Assembly: GCA_002281875.1 (NCBI GenBank)
Contig: NCHN01000028.1
Coordinates: 1 to 35,000, forward strand
Origin: Sphingobacteriia bacterium 24-36-13
GTDB taxonomy: Bacteria; Bacteroidota; Bacteroidia; Chitinophagales; Chitinophagaceae
Length of the DNA stretch: 35,000 nt
Direction of reading: 5' to 3'
Positions 1 through 9,122 of this stretch are shown piece by piece. The position numbers and the translations under genes are program-made. The notes under the pieces were generated by a model. The model did no database searches, was not told where the DNA came from, and saw nothing but the letters and a program-made list of their open reading frames with translations. The first letter of the stretch is position 1. Every line of letters starts with the position of its first letter.

Positions 1-1
1 T

Positions 2-220
2 TCGATTGAAATTGATGATGGTTTAATTTTAAATTCAACAATTGAAAGAATAGATCAAAACTATACCAAAGAAATAATATTTATGAAATGGGGGAAAGTT
101 GCAACAATTATCAAAGACAGTAATGAGCTTATGGTACATTTTAATATTGAAAAAGGTGCAACTATTGACCATATCAAAAAAAAGATTTTCATTAAACAAC
201 CTGTTTTTGATAAAAAATAA
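2..220 (+). CDS. Hypothetical protein, C-terminal fragment
   Basis: An open frame enters from the left edge and runs 72 codons to a TAA, so only the C-terminus is present. The visible part is rich in Ile, Lys and Asp and ends in a basic tail (QPVFDKK). It has no transmembrane segment and no motif I recognise. It lies 34 bp upstream of porU on the same strand. The frame is uninterrupted and its composition looks like coding sequence, but no start is visible and function is unknown. Confidence 0.55.
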   Translation, partial: SIEIDDGLILNSTIERIDQNYTKEIIFMKWGKVATIIKDSNELMVHFNIEKGATIDHIKKKIFIKQPVFDKK

Positions 221-254
221 ATAATGTCGTAATAAATGTGTATTAACTAAACTA

Positions 255-3200
255 ATGAAAACTGTTCTATTATTTCTTTCAGTTAATACGCTATTTCACT
301 TCGCAAGTGCACAAACGACCTTAATCAATAATTCAGTTTTGGCTACAGGCCAATGGGCCAAGGTTGGAGTTACACAAGAAGGTATTTATAAATTAGATGC
401 ATCTCAATTGGGTTCACTTGGAATTAGTGCAAATCCTTTTCCTTCATCAGCCATTCGACTTTACGGAAGAGACGGTTCTATGCTAAATGAAAAAATTGAC
501 AACTCTTATATTGATGACTTAGTAGAAATCCCCATTGAAACTGGCTCCAATTATTTGTTGTTCTACGCACCCGGACCACACCAATGGAAATACGATTCTG
601 CCTCAAAAAGATTCAACTTTGTAAAGAACTTACATTCAGATACTGCTTGGTATTTTATCACTTTAAATACAGCAGGAACACCTAAAAGAATCATCACCCT
701 TTCTCCTGAAACCCGCCCTGCTACTAGCATCGTCAATAGCTATACGCATCGTTACGCCCATGAAACCAATCGCATCAATTTACTCAGTAGCGGAAAAGAA
801 TGGCTGGGAGAATCATTTGTTGCGAATAATAATACAAGAACTTTTACCGTACAATGGACTAATCCAATTAGTTCTACTCCCATTCAATTGTACACCCATT
901 TAACCAGCCGATCCTTGGGGGCCAATGCCAATTTTACAGTGTCGCTCAATGATCAGGTTGTTCAAAATATTAATTTAAATGGTGTAACGGGAGGGCTTTT
1001 AGATGAATATGCCCGAGATGCTAAAACCCTTAGCCCTGTTGGGTTAAATACCATTAGCAATAGTAATTCGATAGCTGTAAAGTTTCAGTATAGCTCAACT
1101 GCTAATGGGGCTGAAGGATGGTTGAATAAGTTTAGTCTTCAAGGTCAAAGAAGGTTAATTCCCGATAATAACAGCAGTAGTTTTTACTTTAGGAACACCA
1201 GTTTAATTCACCCAGACAGCATCGCGGAATACCGTATTTCCGCACCGCTAAATAACGGTGCACCCACTTTATTTCCCGCAGATACCCGTGTTTGGAACAT
1301 CAGCAATCCATTGAATCCACAACAAGTAGTTATCGCCAATACGGGCAGTGTAATCAGTTTTAAATCCACTGTAGAAATACTAAAAGAATACGCGTTATTT
1401 AACCCATCACAAGCATTAACACCTATTATTCCCAGCAATGCCACAATTCCCAACCAGAACCTGCACGGTTTGGCTAACGGTGCTACCAACTTCAACGGAA
1501 TCATTGTTGTGCACCCCTCCCTATTACCCGCTGCCAATCGCTTAGCGGCATTTCACCAAAGTCAATATGGCTATAGCGATGCAGTAATCACTACCACCCA
1601 ATTTTATAATGAATTTTCAGGGGGCATCCCAGATCCTGGGGCTATTCGCAATGGCATCAAATTATTTTATGATTTATCTAAACAAATCACTGGCAGCAAT
1701 GCAAAAACCTTGCAGTATGTGGTATTGTTTGGTGCAGGTTCTTACGATTATAAAAACATCATTAGTTCCGATAGAAACCTAGTTCCTACTTTTCAAAGCA
1801 GCAATAGTTTATCGCCCTTACTTACATATACTTCCGATGATTTTTATGCATTACTCAATAACAATGACGATATCAATTTATTGAATGATGCGCCCTTATC
1901 CATTGCAGTAGGACGCTTACCAGTGGGTAATTTGCAGGAAGCCAATACCCTCGTTGATAAAATTATTCGCTACCATAGTCCACCAAAAAGCAACAATACA
2001 ACTGGGGCTAATGCAGACAATTCTTGGCGCAATCAATTGGTATTTATTGCAGATGATAAAGACCAAAACCTACATTTGAATGATGCCGAAAGCATTGCTG
2101 CTACTGCTCTTGCAGCCAACCCCGCAGCACATGCCCGCAAAATTTATTTAGATGCATTTCCATTGGTTAGTGGTGCCGGAGGTGCAAGGTATCCCTCCGT
2201 TAGTGAAGCCATTGTGAACCAGGTTTTAGCAGGTGCACTCATTGTTAATTATTCAGGCCATGGCAATCATTTGCGTTTATCAGAAGAAGCAGTGATTAGC
2301 GCTGCAGAAGTGAATCGATTCAACAACCCCAACAAACTCCCGCTATTTATAACCGCCAGTTGCGACTTTGATCCCTTTGATCAACCCAGCAAACCCTCCA
2401 TTGCACGTACCTTATTGTATGGCAGCAATAATGGAGCCATTGCTTTATTGACTACTACTCGTTTGGTATTTGCGTATAGCAACCGAGTGATGAACCAAAA
2501 CTATTTACAACTGGCCATGGAACCCTTATCAACTGCGGGGTCTGGTAAATTGTATCGCTCATTAGGCCAAGCCACCATGGATGCCAAAAACAGAAGCAAT
2601 CAATTCAATGGAGATCCGCTTAATAGCAGAAAATTTGCCTTGTTGGGCGACCCGGCTATGCAATTGGCTTTTCCTGAATTGCCCATGCGCATTAATCAAA
2701 TCACCGACCAATCGTCTGGTGCATTGGTTAATTTGTCTGATAGTTTATTAGCCTTGAACAAGTACAAATTAACTGGTCAAGTTTCTCAATTAAATGGAGC
2801 CGTTCAATCCAATTTCAATGGCATTGCCAATGTGCTAATATATGATCAAGCACAAACCGTTTTTACTTTAGGGAATAGCCCAGAAAGCCCTCGTACCGCT
2901 TATTCTACGGAAAACAGTATACTATTCAATGGCAAAGCGACCGTTACAAATGGTTTGTTTAATATTGAATTTATTGTACCCAAAGACATCAATTTTGGAC
3001 CGGGCAAAGCAACCATTCGATTATTTGCCCAAGCTTCCAATAACGGTGCTGGTTCTAGTAATACTGCTCAATCAGCGGCAGGTGCTTTACCCATCCGAAT
3101 TGCGGGTTCTACGGGTACTATTATCCGTGATACCACAGGCCCTCAAATCAACTTATACCTAAATGATACCGCGTTTAAAAACGGGGGCATTACCAGTGAA

Positions 3201-3821
3201 AACCCCATTCTAATCGCGCAACTCTATGATACTTCAGGCATCAACGCTACGGGCAATGGCATTGGGCACGACATTGTACTCGTGCAAAACAATGATGAGC
3301 GTAACAGCATCGTCCTCAATCCCTTTTTCAGTACCGAGTTGAACCAGTACCAGCGCGGAGAAATCAGGTATCAGTTGGCTACCCTCCCCGAAGGGAAATA
3401 CCAACTCAAATTAAAAGCATGGGACTTGGTCAATAATAGCAATCAGGCTTTATTGAATTTTACTGTGGTCAAAAAAAATCAATTGCGCATTGCACAAGTG
3501 CGCAATTATCCAAATCCTGTTCGGCATAATGGTGGGCAAACCAATGGAGCCTTTACTGTATTTGCCTTTGAGCACAACCAACCCAATACCAATTTACTCG
3601 TGAATATTGAAATAGTGAATACAGCGGGTGCATTGGTGAAACGGATACAACAAACCATCAACACTCAGGGTTCCAGGAATATTCAAATCACTTGGGACGG
3701 AACTTCCGAAACGGGTGCAAAATATACTTCTGGTATATATTTTTATCGCATTAATATTTCTGTTATAGGCACCCCCCAACTGGGAAACGCCACAGCAGCT
3801 GGACAGATAATTATGCTTTGA
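255..3821 (+). CDS. porU: Type IX secretion system sortase PorU
   Basis: Encodes 1188 residues, close to the usual PorU length of about 1150. PorU is the outer-surface cysteine protease of the T9SS: it removes the C-terminal signal of secreted cargo and links cargo to anionic LPS. A signal peptide covers residues 1-20 (ending FASAQ). The gingipain-like peptidase C25 domain occupies roughly residues 410-820. Its His-Cys pair is visible as His669 in NYSGHGNH and Cys703 in TASCDFDPF, 34 residues apart as expected for the family. The C-terminus from about residue 1085 (NYPNP, then an Ig-like FlgD/CTD-type fold ending GIYFYRIN) is typical of PorU itself. The start is the first ATG followed by the signal peptide. 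In many Bacteroidota porV follows directly; here an export gene and a toxin-antitoxin pair separate them. Confidence 0.93.
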   Translation: MKTVLLFLSVNTLFHFASAQTTLINNSVLATGQWAKVGVTQEGIYKLDASQLGSLGISANPFPSSAIRLYGRDGSMLNEKIDNSYIDDLVEIPIETGSNYLLFYAPGPHQWKYDSASKRFNFVKNLHSDTAWYFITLNTAGTPKRIITLSPETRPATSIVNSYTHRYAHETNRINLLSSGKEWLGESFVANNNTRTFTVQWTNPISSTPIQLYTHLTSRSLGANANFTVSLNDQVVQNINLNGVTGGLLDEYARDAKTLSPVGLNTISNSNSIAVKFQYSSTANGAEGWLNKFSLQGQRRLIPDNNSSSFYFRNTSLIHPDSIAEYRISAPLNNGAPTLFPADTRVWNISNPLNPQQVVIANTGSVISFKSTVEILKEYALFNPSQALTPIIPSNATIPNQNLHGLANGATNFNGIIVVHPSLLPAANRLAAFHQSQYGYSDAVITTTQFYNEFSGGIPDPGAIRNGIKLFYDLSKQITGSNAKTLQYVVLFGAGSYDYKNIISSDRNLVPTFQSSNSLSPLLTYTSDDFYALLNNNDDINLLNDAPLSIAVGRLPVGNLQEANTLVDKIIRYHSPPKSNNTTGANADNSWRNQLVFIADDKDQNLHLNDAESIAATALAANPAAHARKIYLDAFPLVSGAGGARYPSVSEAIVNQVLAGALIVNYSGHGNHLRLSEEAVISAAEVNRFNNPNKLPLFITASCDFDPFDQPSKPSIARTLLYGSNNGAIALLTTTRLVFAYSNRVMNQNYLQLAMEPLSTAGSGKLYRSLGQATMDAKNRSNQFNGDPLNSRKFALLGDPAMQLAFPELPMRINQITDQSSGALVNLSDSLLALNKYKLTGQVSQLNGAVQSNFNGIANVLIYDQAQTVFTLGNSPESPRTAYSTENSILFNGKATVTNGLFNIEFIVPKDINFGPGKATIRLFAQASNNGAGSSNTAQSAAGALPIRIAGSTGTIIRDTTGPQINLYLNDTAFKNGGITSENPILIAQLYDTSGINATGNGIGHDIVLVQNNDERNSIVLNPFFSTELNQYQRGEIRYQLATLPEGKYQLKLKAWDLVNNSNQALLNFTVVKKNQLRIAQVRNYPNPVRHNGGQTNGAFTVFAFEHNQPNTNLLVNIEIVNTAGALVKRIQQTINTQGSRNIQITWDGTSETGAKYTSGIYFYRINISVIGTPQLGNATAAGQIIML

Positions 3822-3847
3822 GGGAACCCCTTTTAGGGCTATCTTCG
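3817..3847 (+). promoter_or_regulatory. Candidate Bacteroidota sigma promoter for the OPX gene
   Basis: TTTG (3817-3820, overlapping the porU stop) is followed after exactly 19 bp by TATCTTCG (3840-3847). This matches the TTTG-N19-TAnnTTTG pattern with one mismatch in the -7 box. Transcription would start near 3855 and leave a leader of about 40 nt before the ATG at 3894. By-eye match only. Confidence 0.4.
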
Positions 3848-3893
3848 CCCCCAAATTCCCCCACGAGCAAGTAGTTAAAATAATATAGAATTT

Positions 3894-6326
3894 ATGAAGA
3901 AAATTTGGATGAGGGTACTGGTATTGGCAATAATGTTTGGGTTTACTAAAGTTGCCATGGCGCAATTGCCTACCATTCCGCAGGTATCGAGCATTAATAT
4001 TGATGCATTGTCGGATGCACAGTTTCAGGCTTATATGCAACAAGTGCAACTAAGTGGCTTATCAGAAGCAGAATTAGAAGCCAAAGCCAAGGAAAGAGGT
4101 TTGTCAGCTGCACAGATTGCACAAATCAAAGTCCGTATGGGTAGCTTGGGTGCAGGAACTGGTGGAGAGAAAAAAACAACCAATAGTACTTACGAATCTA
4201 GAAAGCCATTTAATGCAAAGAATGAATTCAAAGAAATAAATAAGGAAGGCTTGCAAATTTTTGGTTCTGAATTCTTCTCCAATGCGAACCTAACTTTTGA
4301 ACCCAATATGCGTACTGCTACTCCTAGTAATTATGTATTGGGGGTAGACGATGAATTGTCGATTGATATTTATGGTTTCTCTGAAAAAACATCTAAGTAT
4401 AAAATCAATACGGAGGGAATGATTCGCATTCCTAATATTGGGCCAGTTACTTTAGCAGGTTTAACTGTAGATGAAGCTAAGACCAAGCTTAAAAGCATTA
4501 TGTCTAAAACCTATCCTGGTTTGAAAACAGGCAATACTTTTTTACAAGTAAGCCTAGGACAAATCAGAAGCATACGAGTTACTTTAATTGGAGAAGTTAA
4601 ACAACCTGGTACTTATGAATTATCTTCCTTATCTACCTTAGCCAATGCATTGTATGCATCGGGTGGCCCATCAGACAACGGATCATTTAGAAAAATTGAT
4701 TTGATGCGCAATGGCAAAAGACTGGTGACTTTTGATTTGTATGATTTCTTATTAAATGGAGACCTTTCTAAAAATATATTATTAAAAGATGATGATATCA
4801 TTAAAGTACATCCTTACAGTGTTCGTCTGTTTTTAAATGGCGCAGTAAAAAGAGCAGCCATTTACGAAGCGGAACAAGGGGAGAACTTAGGCACTGTGAT
4901 TGAAAAATATGCTGCGGGTTTTGCTGATAGTGCCAATAAAAATAAAATTACCATTCAGCGTTTGGGAGACTTGGGTAAATCGATTTTAAATGTTGAATAC
5001 AATCAGCTAAATAATTTTTCGATAAAGAGTTCTGATTCTGTAGTAGTAGGCGCTATTCCAAAGCGATTTGACAACCGCGTAACAGTTGCTGGATCTGTGT
5101 TTTATCCAAATAGTTATTCTGTTGCATCTTACCCAACTGTAGGTGCAGTGATTAAAGCAGCACAGTTAAAAGAAAACGCCTTTGTGGGTCGTGCACTGTT
5201 GTTTAGAACCAATGCAACCAAAGACACTACCGTAACTGCGGTGAATTTAACTGCTGCTGCAGATTTGAGTACTGTGTTGCGTAATGATGACTCTTTACAT
5301 ATTTATAGTAAAGCAGAGTTAAGAGAACTTAGAACAGTATCTATAACAGGAGAACTGAATATGCCTGGCAAATTTTCTTATTCAGAAGGCATGCGTTTAG
5401 AAGATTTGATTTTATTGGCGGGAGGTTTAAAAGATAGAGCTTCAATTAAAGAAGTAGAAGTATTGCGTAGAATACGCAAAGACCCTACCATGGCCGATAC
5501 TGCGGTATACAATACCATTTTAAAATTCAATTTACAAGACAGTTTAACTTTTACGTCTAGTCAAGCTGCTATTGAATTAGAGCCCTATGATGTGGTGAAT
5601 GTAAAAAACGTTCCGCGTAACCAGTCTGCCGGTTCTGTAAGCATTGCGGGTGAAGTATTGTTCCCGGGTACTTATTTATTGAATACCAAGAAAGACCGAG
5701 TGAGCGATTTATTTAAGAGAGCAGGTGGCATTCTAGAATCGGGTTCATTGTCTTCAGCTTTCTTCTTGCGCAATACTTATCAAGCGGCATTGAAAGGAGA
5801 AATCTTAGACATCAAAAAAGCATTGGCGCAGAAACAAAACTCAGATACCATTACCGTAAAATTATTAGATAGTACTTTATCTAAAGACAAAATATTAATG
5901 TCTGTGAACTTACGCAATGCATTGGAGAATCCAGGTTCTGTAGATGATATTGAGTTAGAAGAAGGTGATATGATTACCATCCCTAAAAAACCAGTAGCGG
6001 TTCAAGCTTTTGGCGCAGTGAATATTCAGAAAAAAGTGCCTTTCTATGCTGGCCTAACTTCTCGAAGATTAATTCGTGAGTCAGGTGGTTTTGCAGAGAA
6101 TGCAAATAAGCGTGGTACTTATGTATTGTATCCGAATGGTCGAGTTAAAACAGCACATAGCTATATTTTCTGGCGCACCTATCCTAAGTTAACGGCGGGT
6201 GCTGAATTATATGTTCCTGTAAAGAAATACAGAAAGCCATTAACAGCTGGTGAAATCATGGGCTTTACCAGTGGCTTAGTGGGTATGGGAGCGATTATTA
6301 TTGGGATTTTGAATTCGACGAAATAA
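3894..6326 (+). CDS. Polysaccharide export protein, Wza/OPX family with multiple SLBB repeats
   Basis: An 810-residue outer-membrane/periplasmic protein of the polysaccharide export (OPX) family, which moves exopolysaccharide or capsule across the outer membrane. The signal peptide is residues 1-24 (ending VAMAQ). No lipobox cysteine is present, unlike E. coli Wza. The Poly_export domain is at about 145-222 (NYVLGVDDELSIDIYGF). SLBB-like repeats begin near residues 227, 309, 394, 480, 580 and 702, each opening with a strand such as VTLIGEVKQPGTY or VSIAGEVLFPGTY. A hydrophobic C-terminal helix lies at about 787-806. The long multi-SLBB form is common in Bacteroidota. No Wzc-like kinase or glycosyltransferase is next to it, so its substrate is not indicated. 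A strong terminator follows. Confidence 0.88.
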   Translation: MKKIWMRVLVLAIMFGFTKVAMAQLPTIPQVSSINIDALSDAQFQAYMQQVQLSGLSEAELEAKAKERGLSAAQIAQIKVRMGSLGAGTGGEKKTTNSTYESRKPFNAKNEFKEINKEGLQIFGSEFFSNANLTFEPNMRTATPSNYVLGVDDELSIDIYGFSEKTSKYKINTEGMIRIPNIGPVTLAGLTVDEAKTKLKSIMSKTYPGLKTGNTFLQVSLGQIRSIRVTLIGEVKQPGTYELSSLSTLANALYASGGPSDNGSFRKIDLMRNGKRLVTFDLYDFLLNGDLSKNILLKDDDIIKVHPYSVRLFLNGAVKRAAIYEAEQGENLGTVIEKYAAGFADSANKNKITIQRLGDLGKSILNVEYNQLNNFSIKSSDSVVVGAIPKRFDNRVTVAGSVFYPNSYSVASYPTVGAVIKAAQLKENAFVGRALLFRTNATKDTTVTAVNLTAAADLSTVLRNDDSLHIYSKAELRELRTVSITGELNMPGKFSYSEGMRLEDLILLAGGLKDRASIKEVEVLRRIRKDPTMADTAVYNTILKFNLQDSLTFTSSQAAIELEPYDVVNVKNVPRNQSAGSVSIAGEVLFPGTYLLNTKKDRVSDLFKRAGGILESGSLSSAFFLRNTYQAALKGEILDIKKALAQKQNSDTITVKLLDSTLSKDKILMSVNLRNALENPGSVDDIELEEGDMITIPKKPVAVQAFGAVNIQKKVPFYAGLTSRRLIRESGGFAENANKRGTYVLYPNGRVKTAHSYIFWRTYPKLTAGAELYVPVKKYRKPLTAGEIMGFTSGLVGMGAIIIGILNSTK

Positions 6327-6367
6327 ACTATGGGGCCGCGCGCCTCACTTGATATAAGAAAAAGAAT

Positions 6368-6410
6368 AAAATAAAAGGGTTCGTGGCAAAGCCACGAACC
6401 CTTTTATTTT
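6368..6410. terminator. Bidirectional intrinsic terminator
   Basis: A perfect 20-bp inverted repeat (arms 6368-6387 and 6391-6410) with an AAA loop. The core reads GGGTTCGTGGC/GCCACGAACCC, and the arms end in A and T tracts on both sides. It lies between the convergent OPX gene and the XRE antitoxin and can terminate transcription from both directions. Confidence 0.9.
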
Positions 6411-6417
6411 TCAAGAA

Positions 6418-6723
6418 TTAAATTTTGATAGATAACTTTAATTGACCGCCAAATCCTAACTCAACAATTTTTTGAAGAGTAGAAATACGCGCTTCTTTAA
6501 TGTTATTTTCAATTTGAGATATATAAGATTTAGTTGTACCAACTTTCTCTGCAAGTTGTTCTTGCGTCATACCCATTTCTAAGCGGGTGTCTTGAATTAA
6601 AGCGCCAATTTTGAAATTTTCATACCCAGCTTCAAGTTCTTCGCGCTCTTTTACACCTCGTTTTCCGTAGTTTTTTTCCTTGAACTCTTCAAGAGTCATT
6701 ATGTTTTTATTTCTCTTTTTCAT
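6418..6723 (-). CDS. XRE-family antitoxin of a HigBA/RelE-type pair
   Basis: A 101-residue protein with an N-terminal basic and Glu-rich region (1-38). A helix-turn-helix of the HTH_3/XRE family follows at about residues 39-92, with the typical run MTQEQLAEKVGTTKSYISQIE. Antitoxins of this kind neutralise the partner toxin and repress their own promoter. The gene follows the toxin and overlaps its 3' end by 17 bp, the toxin-first order of higBA loci. Its stop lies next to the bidirectional terminator. An ATG start just inside the toxin gene is favoured by the translational coupling. Confidence 0.87.
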   Translation of the reverse strand: MKKRNKNIMTLEEFKEKNYGKRGVKEREELEAGYENFKIGALIQDTRLEMGMTQEQLAEKVGTTKSYISQIENNIKEARISTLQKIVELGFGGQLKLSIKI

Positions 6724-7078
6724 ATTCTGCTTTTATTTTAAGTGCTAATTCAATTTCTTTTTTAGGTGTTTTTTGTGATTTCTTTTGAAAACCATTTGCT
6801 AAAACAACAAGTTTACCCTCATCAAAGAAACAGAATATCCGAAAGATATCACCTCCAAATTGGACTCTTATCTCATACAGGCCGTCTGTATTTTCGATAT
6901 GTTTCAAATAGTTCTCTGGTACTATCGACATTTCCTCAAGCAAATCAAATGTCCAAACTATTTTTGCTTTTACTTTTTTAGATTGCTCATTGAAGAACTC
7001 CTGAAAGTACTCTTTATAAAAAGTGATTTTCCTATGTTTCTTGATTTGATTCACATTACAAAAGTAATAAAGTTTCAC
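6707..7078 (-). CDS. RelE/HigB-type toxin (phage Gp49-like family)
   Basis: A 123-residue basic protein. From residue 17 on it reads like the Gp49/HigB-like family (PF05973): KITFYKEYFQEFF, then GLYEIRVQFGGDIFRIFCFFDEG, then VLANGFQKKSQKTP, with regular KTPKKEIELA C-terminal helices. Such toxins are mRNA interferases acting at the ribosome. The longest frame starts at a GTG (7078-7076). An inverted repeat spans that GTG and a -7-like TACTTTTG lies inside the first ten codons, so the true start may be the GTG at codon 9 or another codon just before KITFY. It is the first gene of a two-gene operon with the XRE antitoxin. Confidence 0.83.
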   Translation of the reverse strand: MKLYYFCNVNQIKKHRKITFYKEYFQEFFNEQSKKVKAKIVWTFDLLEEMSIVPENYLKHIENTDGLYEIRVQFGGDIFRIFCFFDEGKLVVLANGFQKKSQKTPKKEIELALKIKAEYEKEK

Positions 7079-7093
7079 TATAGAGAAACTTTA
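7059..7093 (-). promoter_or_regulatory. Candidate promoter and palindromic operator of the toxin-antitoxin pair
   Basis: A 9-bp perfect inverted repeat (TAAAGTTTC, 8-bp spacer, GAAACTTTA; 7068-7076 and 7085-7093) lies at the 5' end of the toxin gene. On the minus strand a -7-like TACTTTTG (7066-7059) follows about 18 bp after a TTTC inside the upstream arm. A repressor on the palindrome would cover the -33 region, as expected for autoregulation by the XRE antitoxin. Inference from sequence only. Confidence 0.45.
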
Positions 7094-7258
7094 ATTTTTA
7101 ACCTCTAAATACAAACTAGTAGGTATTTGCTCGCTTTTTGTGCAACGAATTAACATTTATTCGTATCATTGTATAGCAGCTCCCCACTGCAATCCTAAAA
7201 AAACTGAATGGCATAATTTCTACGCTTAAATTTCGTTTCTCTATTTAATTGATTTTGT

Positions 7259-8425
7259 ATGAAAAATGCACGTAAAAATTTATGCGCTTTAGCGTTCTTG
7301 AGTTTAGGTTTTGCTGCTGCAATGCCTACAGCCTTAATCGCCCAAGCCGATTCTATTAATATTGTTTCTACCGCAGTGCCTTTCTTGCGTATATCGCCCG
7401 ATGCACGTGCAGGTGGTATGGGTGATGCAGCCATTGCTACCAACCCAGATGCCAACTCTCCTTTTTGGAACCTGGCTAAAACCGCTTTTGCGGAAAAGCG
7501 TTCGGCTATTTCTTTAAACTATACACCTTGGTTGCGCGACTTGGGTTTGAACGATGTGTACTTAGCCAGTGCCGCTGCGTATAAAAAGATTGATGACAAT
7601 TCAGTGATCTCTGGATCGATGCGTTTCTTCAGTTTAGGTAATATTCAATTAACCGATTTTTCTGGTAACGTATTAAATACCGTGCGTCCTACTGAGTTCT
7701 CAATTGATGGTGGATATACCCGTGTGTTAAGCGAGAAATTAAGCTTGGCCGTTGCATTGCGTTACATCAATTCAAGATTGGTGGTAGGTGATGTAGGTAC
7801 AGGGGTGGTGTACAAAGCAGGTAATGCCTTAGCAGGTGACGTGTCTTTGTTTTACAATGGTCGTGATGTGGATGGACAAGGCTTGAACTTTGGGGTGGTC
7901 TTATCTAACTTAGGTACCAAAGTGGGTTATACCAATGATGCGCGTAACAAAGATTTCTTACCCGCTAACTTAGGTTTGGGTATGTCTTATACCAAAGTAA
8001 TGAGTGAAGGCAATAGCATCAGCTTTGCGTTGGACGTGAATAAATTATTGGTGCCGGTGGCGCCTACTACAACAGGGGTTTTCGCAACCGATTCCGCTAA
8101 CTTGTCGGAGTACAGAAATACTTCTGTGGTGAGCAGCTGGATGAAATCTTTCTCTGATGGTAGTAGCTTAACCAAGAGCTTTCAAATTTCTGCTGGTATG
8201 GAATATTCTTACAACAACCAGTTTAAATTACGTGCAGGCTATTTTTACGAAGACAGAACCCGCGGCAACCGCAGGTACTTTACTGCAGGCGCAGGATTTG
8301 ATGTGAAGTTCATGCAGATCAACGTGTCTTACCTAGTGCCTTCCGGCAGCGGGGTTACACGTAATCCATTATCGAATACTTTGCGTTTAGGGTTGGTGTT
8401 TAATCTAAGCAACGACGACTTCTAA
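7259..8425 (+). CDS. porV: Type IX secretion system outer-membrane shuttle PorV
   Basis: A 388-residue FadL-like outer-membrane beta-barrel of the PorV/LptO family. PorV collects T9SS cargo from the translocon and hands it to PorU for CTD cleavage and attachment. The signal peptide is about residues 1-29 (ending ALIAQ). The conserved N-terminal PorV stretch follows: VPFLRISPDARAGGMGDA and SPFWNLAK. Alternating amphipathic strands continue to a C-terminal strand ending RLGLVFNLSND. Length and N-terminal motif match PorV rather than its paralogue PorQ. It is separated from porU by the OPX gene and a toxin-antitoxin pair, and is followed by its own terminator. Confidence 0.92.
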   Translation: MKNARKNLCALAFLSLGFAAAMPTALIAQADSINIVSTAVPFLRISPDARAGGMGDAAIATNPDANSPFWNLAKTAFAEKRSAISLNYTPWLRDLGLNDVYLASAAAYKKIDDNSVISGSMRFFSLGNIQLTDFSGNVLNTVRPTEFSIDGGYTRVLSEKLSLAVALRYINSRLVVGDVGTGVVYKAGNALAGDVSLFYNGRDVDGQGLNFGVVLSNLGTKVGYTNDARNKDFLPANLGLGMSYTKVMSEGNSISFALDVNKLLVPVAPTTTGVFATDSANLSEYRNTSVVSSWMKSFSDGSSLTKSFQISAGMEYSYNNQFKLRAGYFYEDRTRGNRRYFTAGAGFDVKFMQINVSYLVPSGSGVTRNPLSNTLRLGLVFNLSNDDF

Positions 8426-8514
8426 ATAGTCCCGCTTCGCTGGTTTGCGTTTACCAACGCGAGCTTACGCGGCGGCCGAGCCGATTTCGCGGCTCTAATC
8501 AAACTAAACTATTT

Positions 8515-8542
8515 AAAAGCTATGGCACTAGTCATAGCTTTT
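8515..8542 (+). terminator. Intrinsic terminator after porV
   Basis: Inverted repeat AAAAGCTATG (8515-8524) and CATAGCTTTT (8533-8542) with an 8-nt loop, followed by GGTTTTTG. It lies about 90 bp after the porV stop. The 8426-8510 stretch before it is GC-rich with short palindromes (GAGCCG-N6-CGGCTC) and no gene. Confidence 0.6.
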
Positions 8543-8546
8543 GGTT

Positions 8547-8577
8547 TTTGGGAGTGGCTTAGTCAAGAGTTATTTCG
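8547..8577 (+). promoter_or_regulatory. Candidate promoter of the GNAT-like two-gene cassette
   Basis: TTTG (8547-8550), 19 bp, then TTATTTCG (8570-8577). The spacing is right but the -7 box has two mismatches to TAnnTTTG. It precedes the GTG start at 8590 by 12 bp, leaving almost no leader. Weak. Confidence 0.3.
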
Positions 8578-8589
8578 TAAATTTATGTT

Positions 8590-9117
8590 GTGAAAAAGAT
8601 TAATCCCAAACTTCTAGACTTTATTGTAGATAAACTGACTAATTCTATCCAGAATACCATTTCTGGGGACAGTTTTGCTACAGAGGTATTACGTTTGACT
8701 AAAGCTGATTTAAAACAGATAACGAAAAAAAATGGGTGGAATTTTGATTGGAAAGCAGAGCTATCTGATAATTCAAAAGAAGTATTTAAGTTAACAATCC
8801 CCAATAACCCAAATATCATTCAAGGATTATTAAGCATTTCAATAGAATCTGACCATGTTTATATGCACTTGCTTGAAAATGCACCATTTAATATTGGACA
8901 AAATAAACTTTATGAAGGTGTATCTGGAAATTTAGTTGCACACGCTTGTAAAGTTTCTTTTCAGCAGGGAAACAATGGATTCATTGCATTTACAGCCAAG
9001 ACAAAACTGATAGAACATTATCAAAAGACTTTGGGGGCTTATTCATTAGGAGGAGCCAGAATGATTATTCCAACTGACTCTGCTCAAATACTAATTGATA
9101 AATACTTTAAATCATAA
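8590..9117 (+). CDS. GNAT-fold-like protein, first gene of a two-gene cassette
   Basis: 175 residues starting at GTG; the only nearby ATG (8585) is out of frame and stops at once. The C-terminal half resembles the acetyl-CoA-binding part of GNAT proteins. A helix LVAHACKVSFQQG is followed by a strand NNGFIAFTA, then LIEHYQKTLGAYSLGG, the 'helix, strand, HY-K-LGA' ending typical of N-acetyltransferases. The canonical R/QxxGxG/A loop is not clear, so catalytic activity is uncertain. No signal peptide or membrane segment. Five bases separate it from a 57-codon gene that looks co-transcribed. Arrangement and size suggest a toxin-antitoxin-like or modification cassette, but this is inference. Confidence 0.7.
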   Translation: MKKINPKLLDFIVDKLTNSIQNTISGDSFATEVLRLTKADLKQITKKNGWNFDWKAELSDNSKEVFKLTIPNNPNIIQGLLSISIESDHVYMHLLENAPFNIGQNKLYEGVSGNLVAHACKVSFQQGNNGFIAFTAKTKLIEHYQKTLGAYSLGGARMIIPTDSAQILIDKYFKS

Positions 9118-9122
9118 TTATC

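Noticed and set aside
221-254. Promoter for porU (TAAATGTG at 233-240 with TTTG at 206-209)
   Set aside because: One mismatch in the -7 box and a long 23-bp spacer leave too little support.
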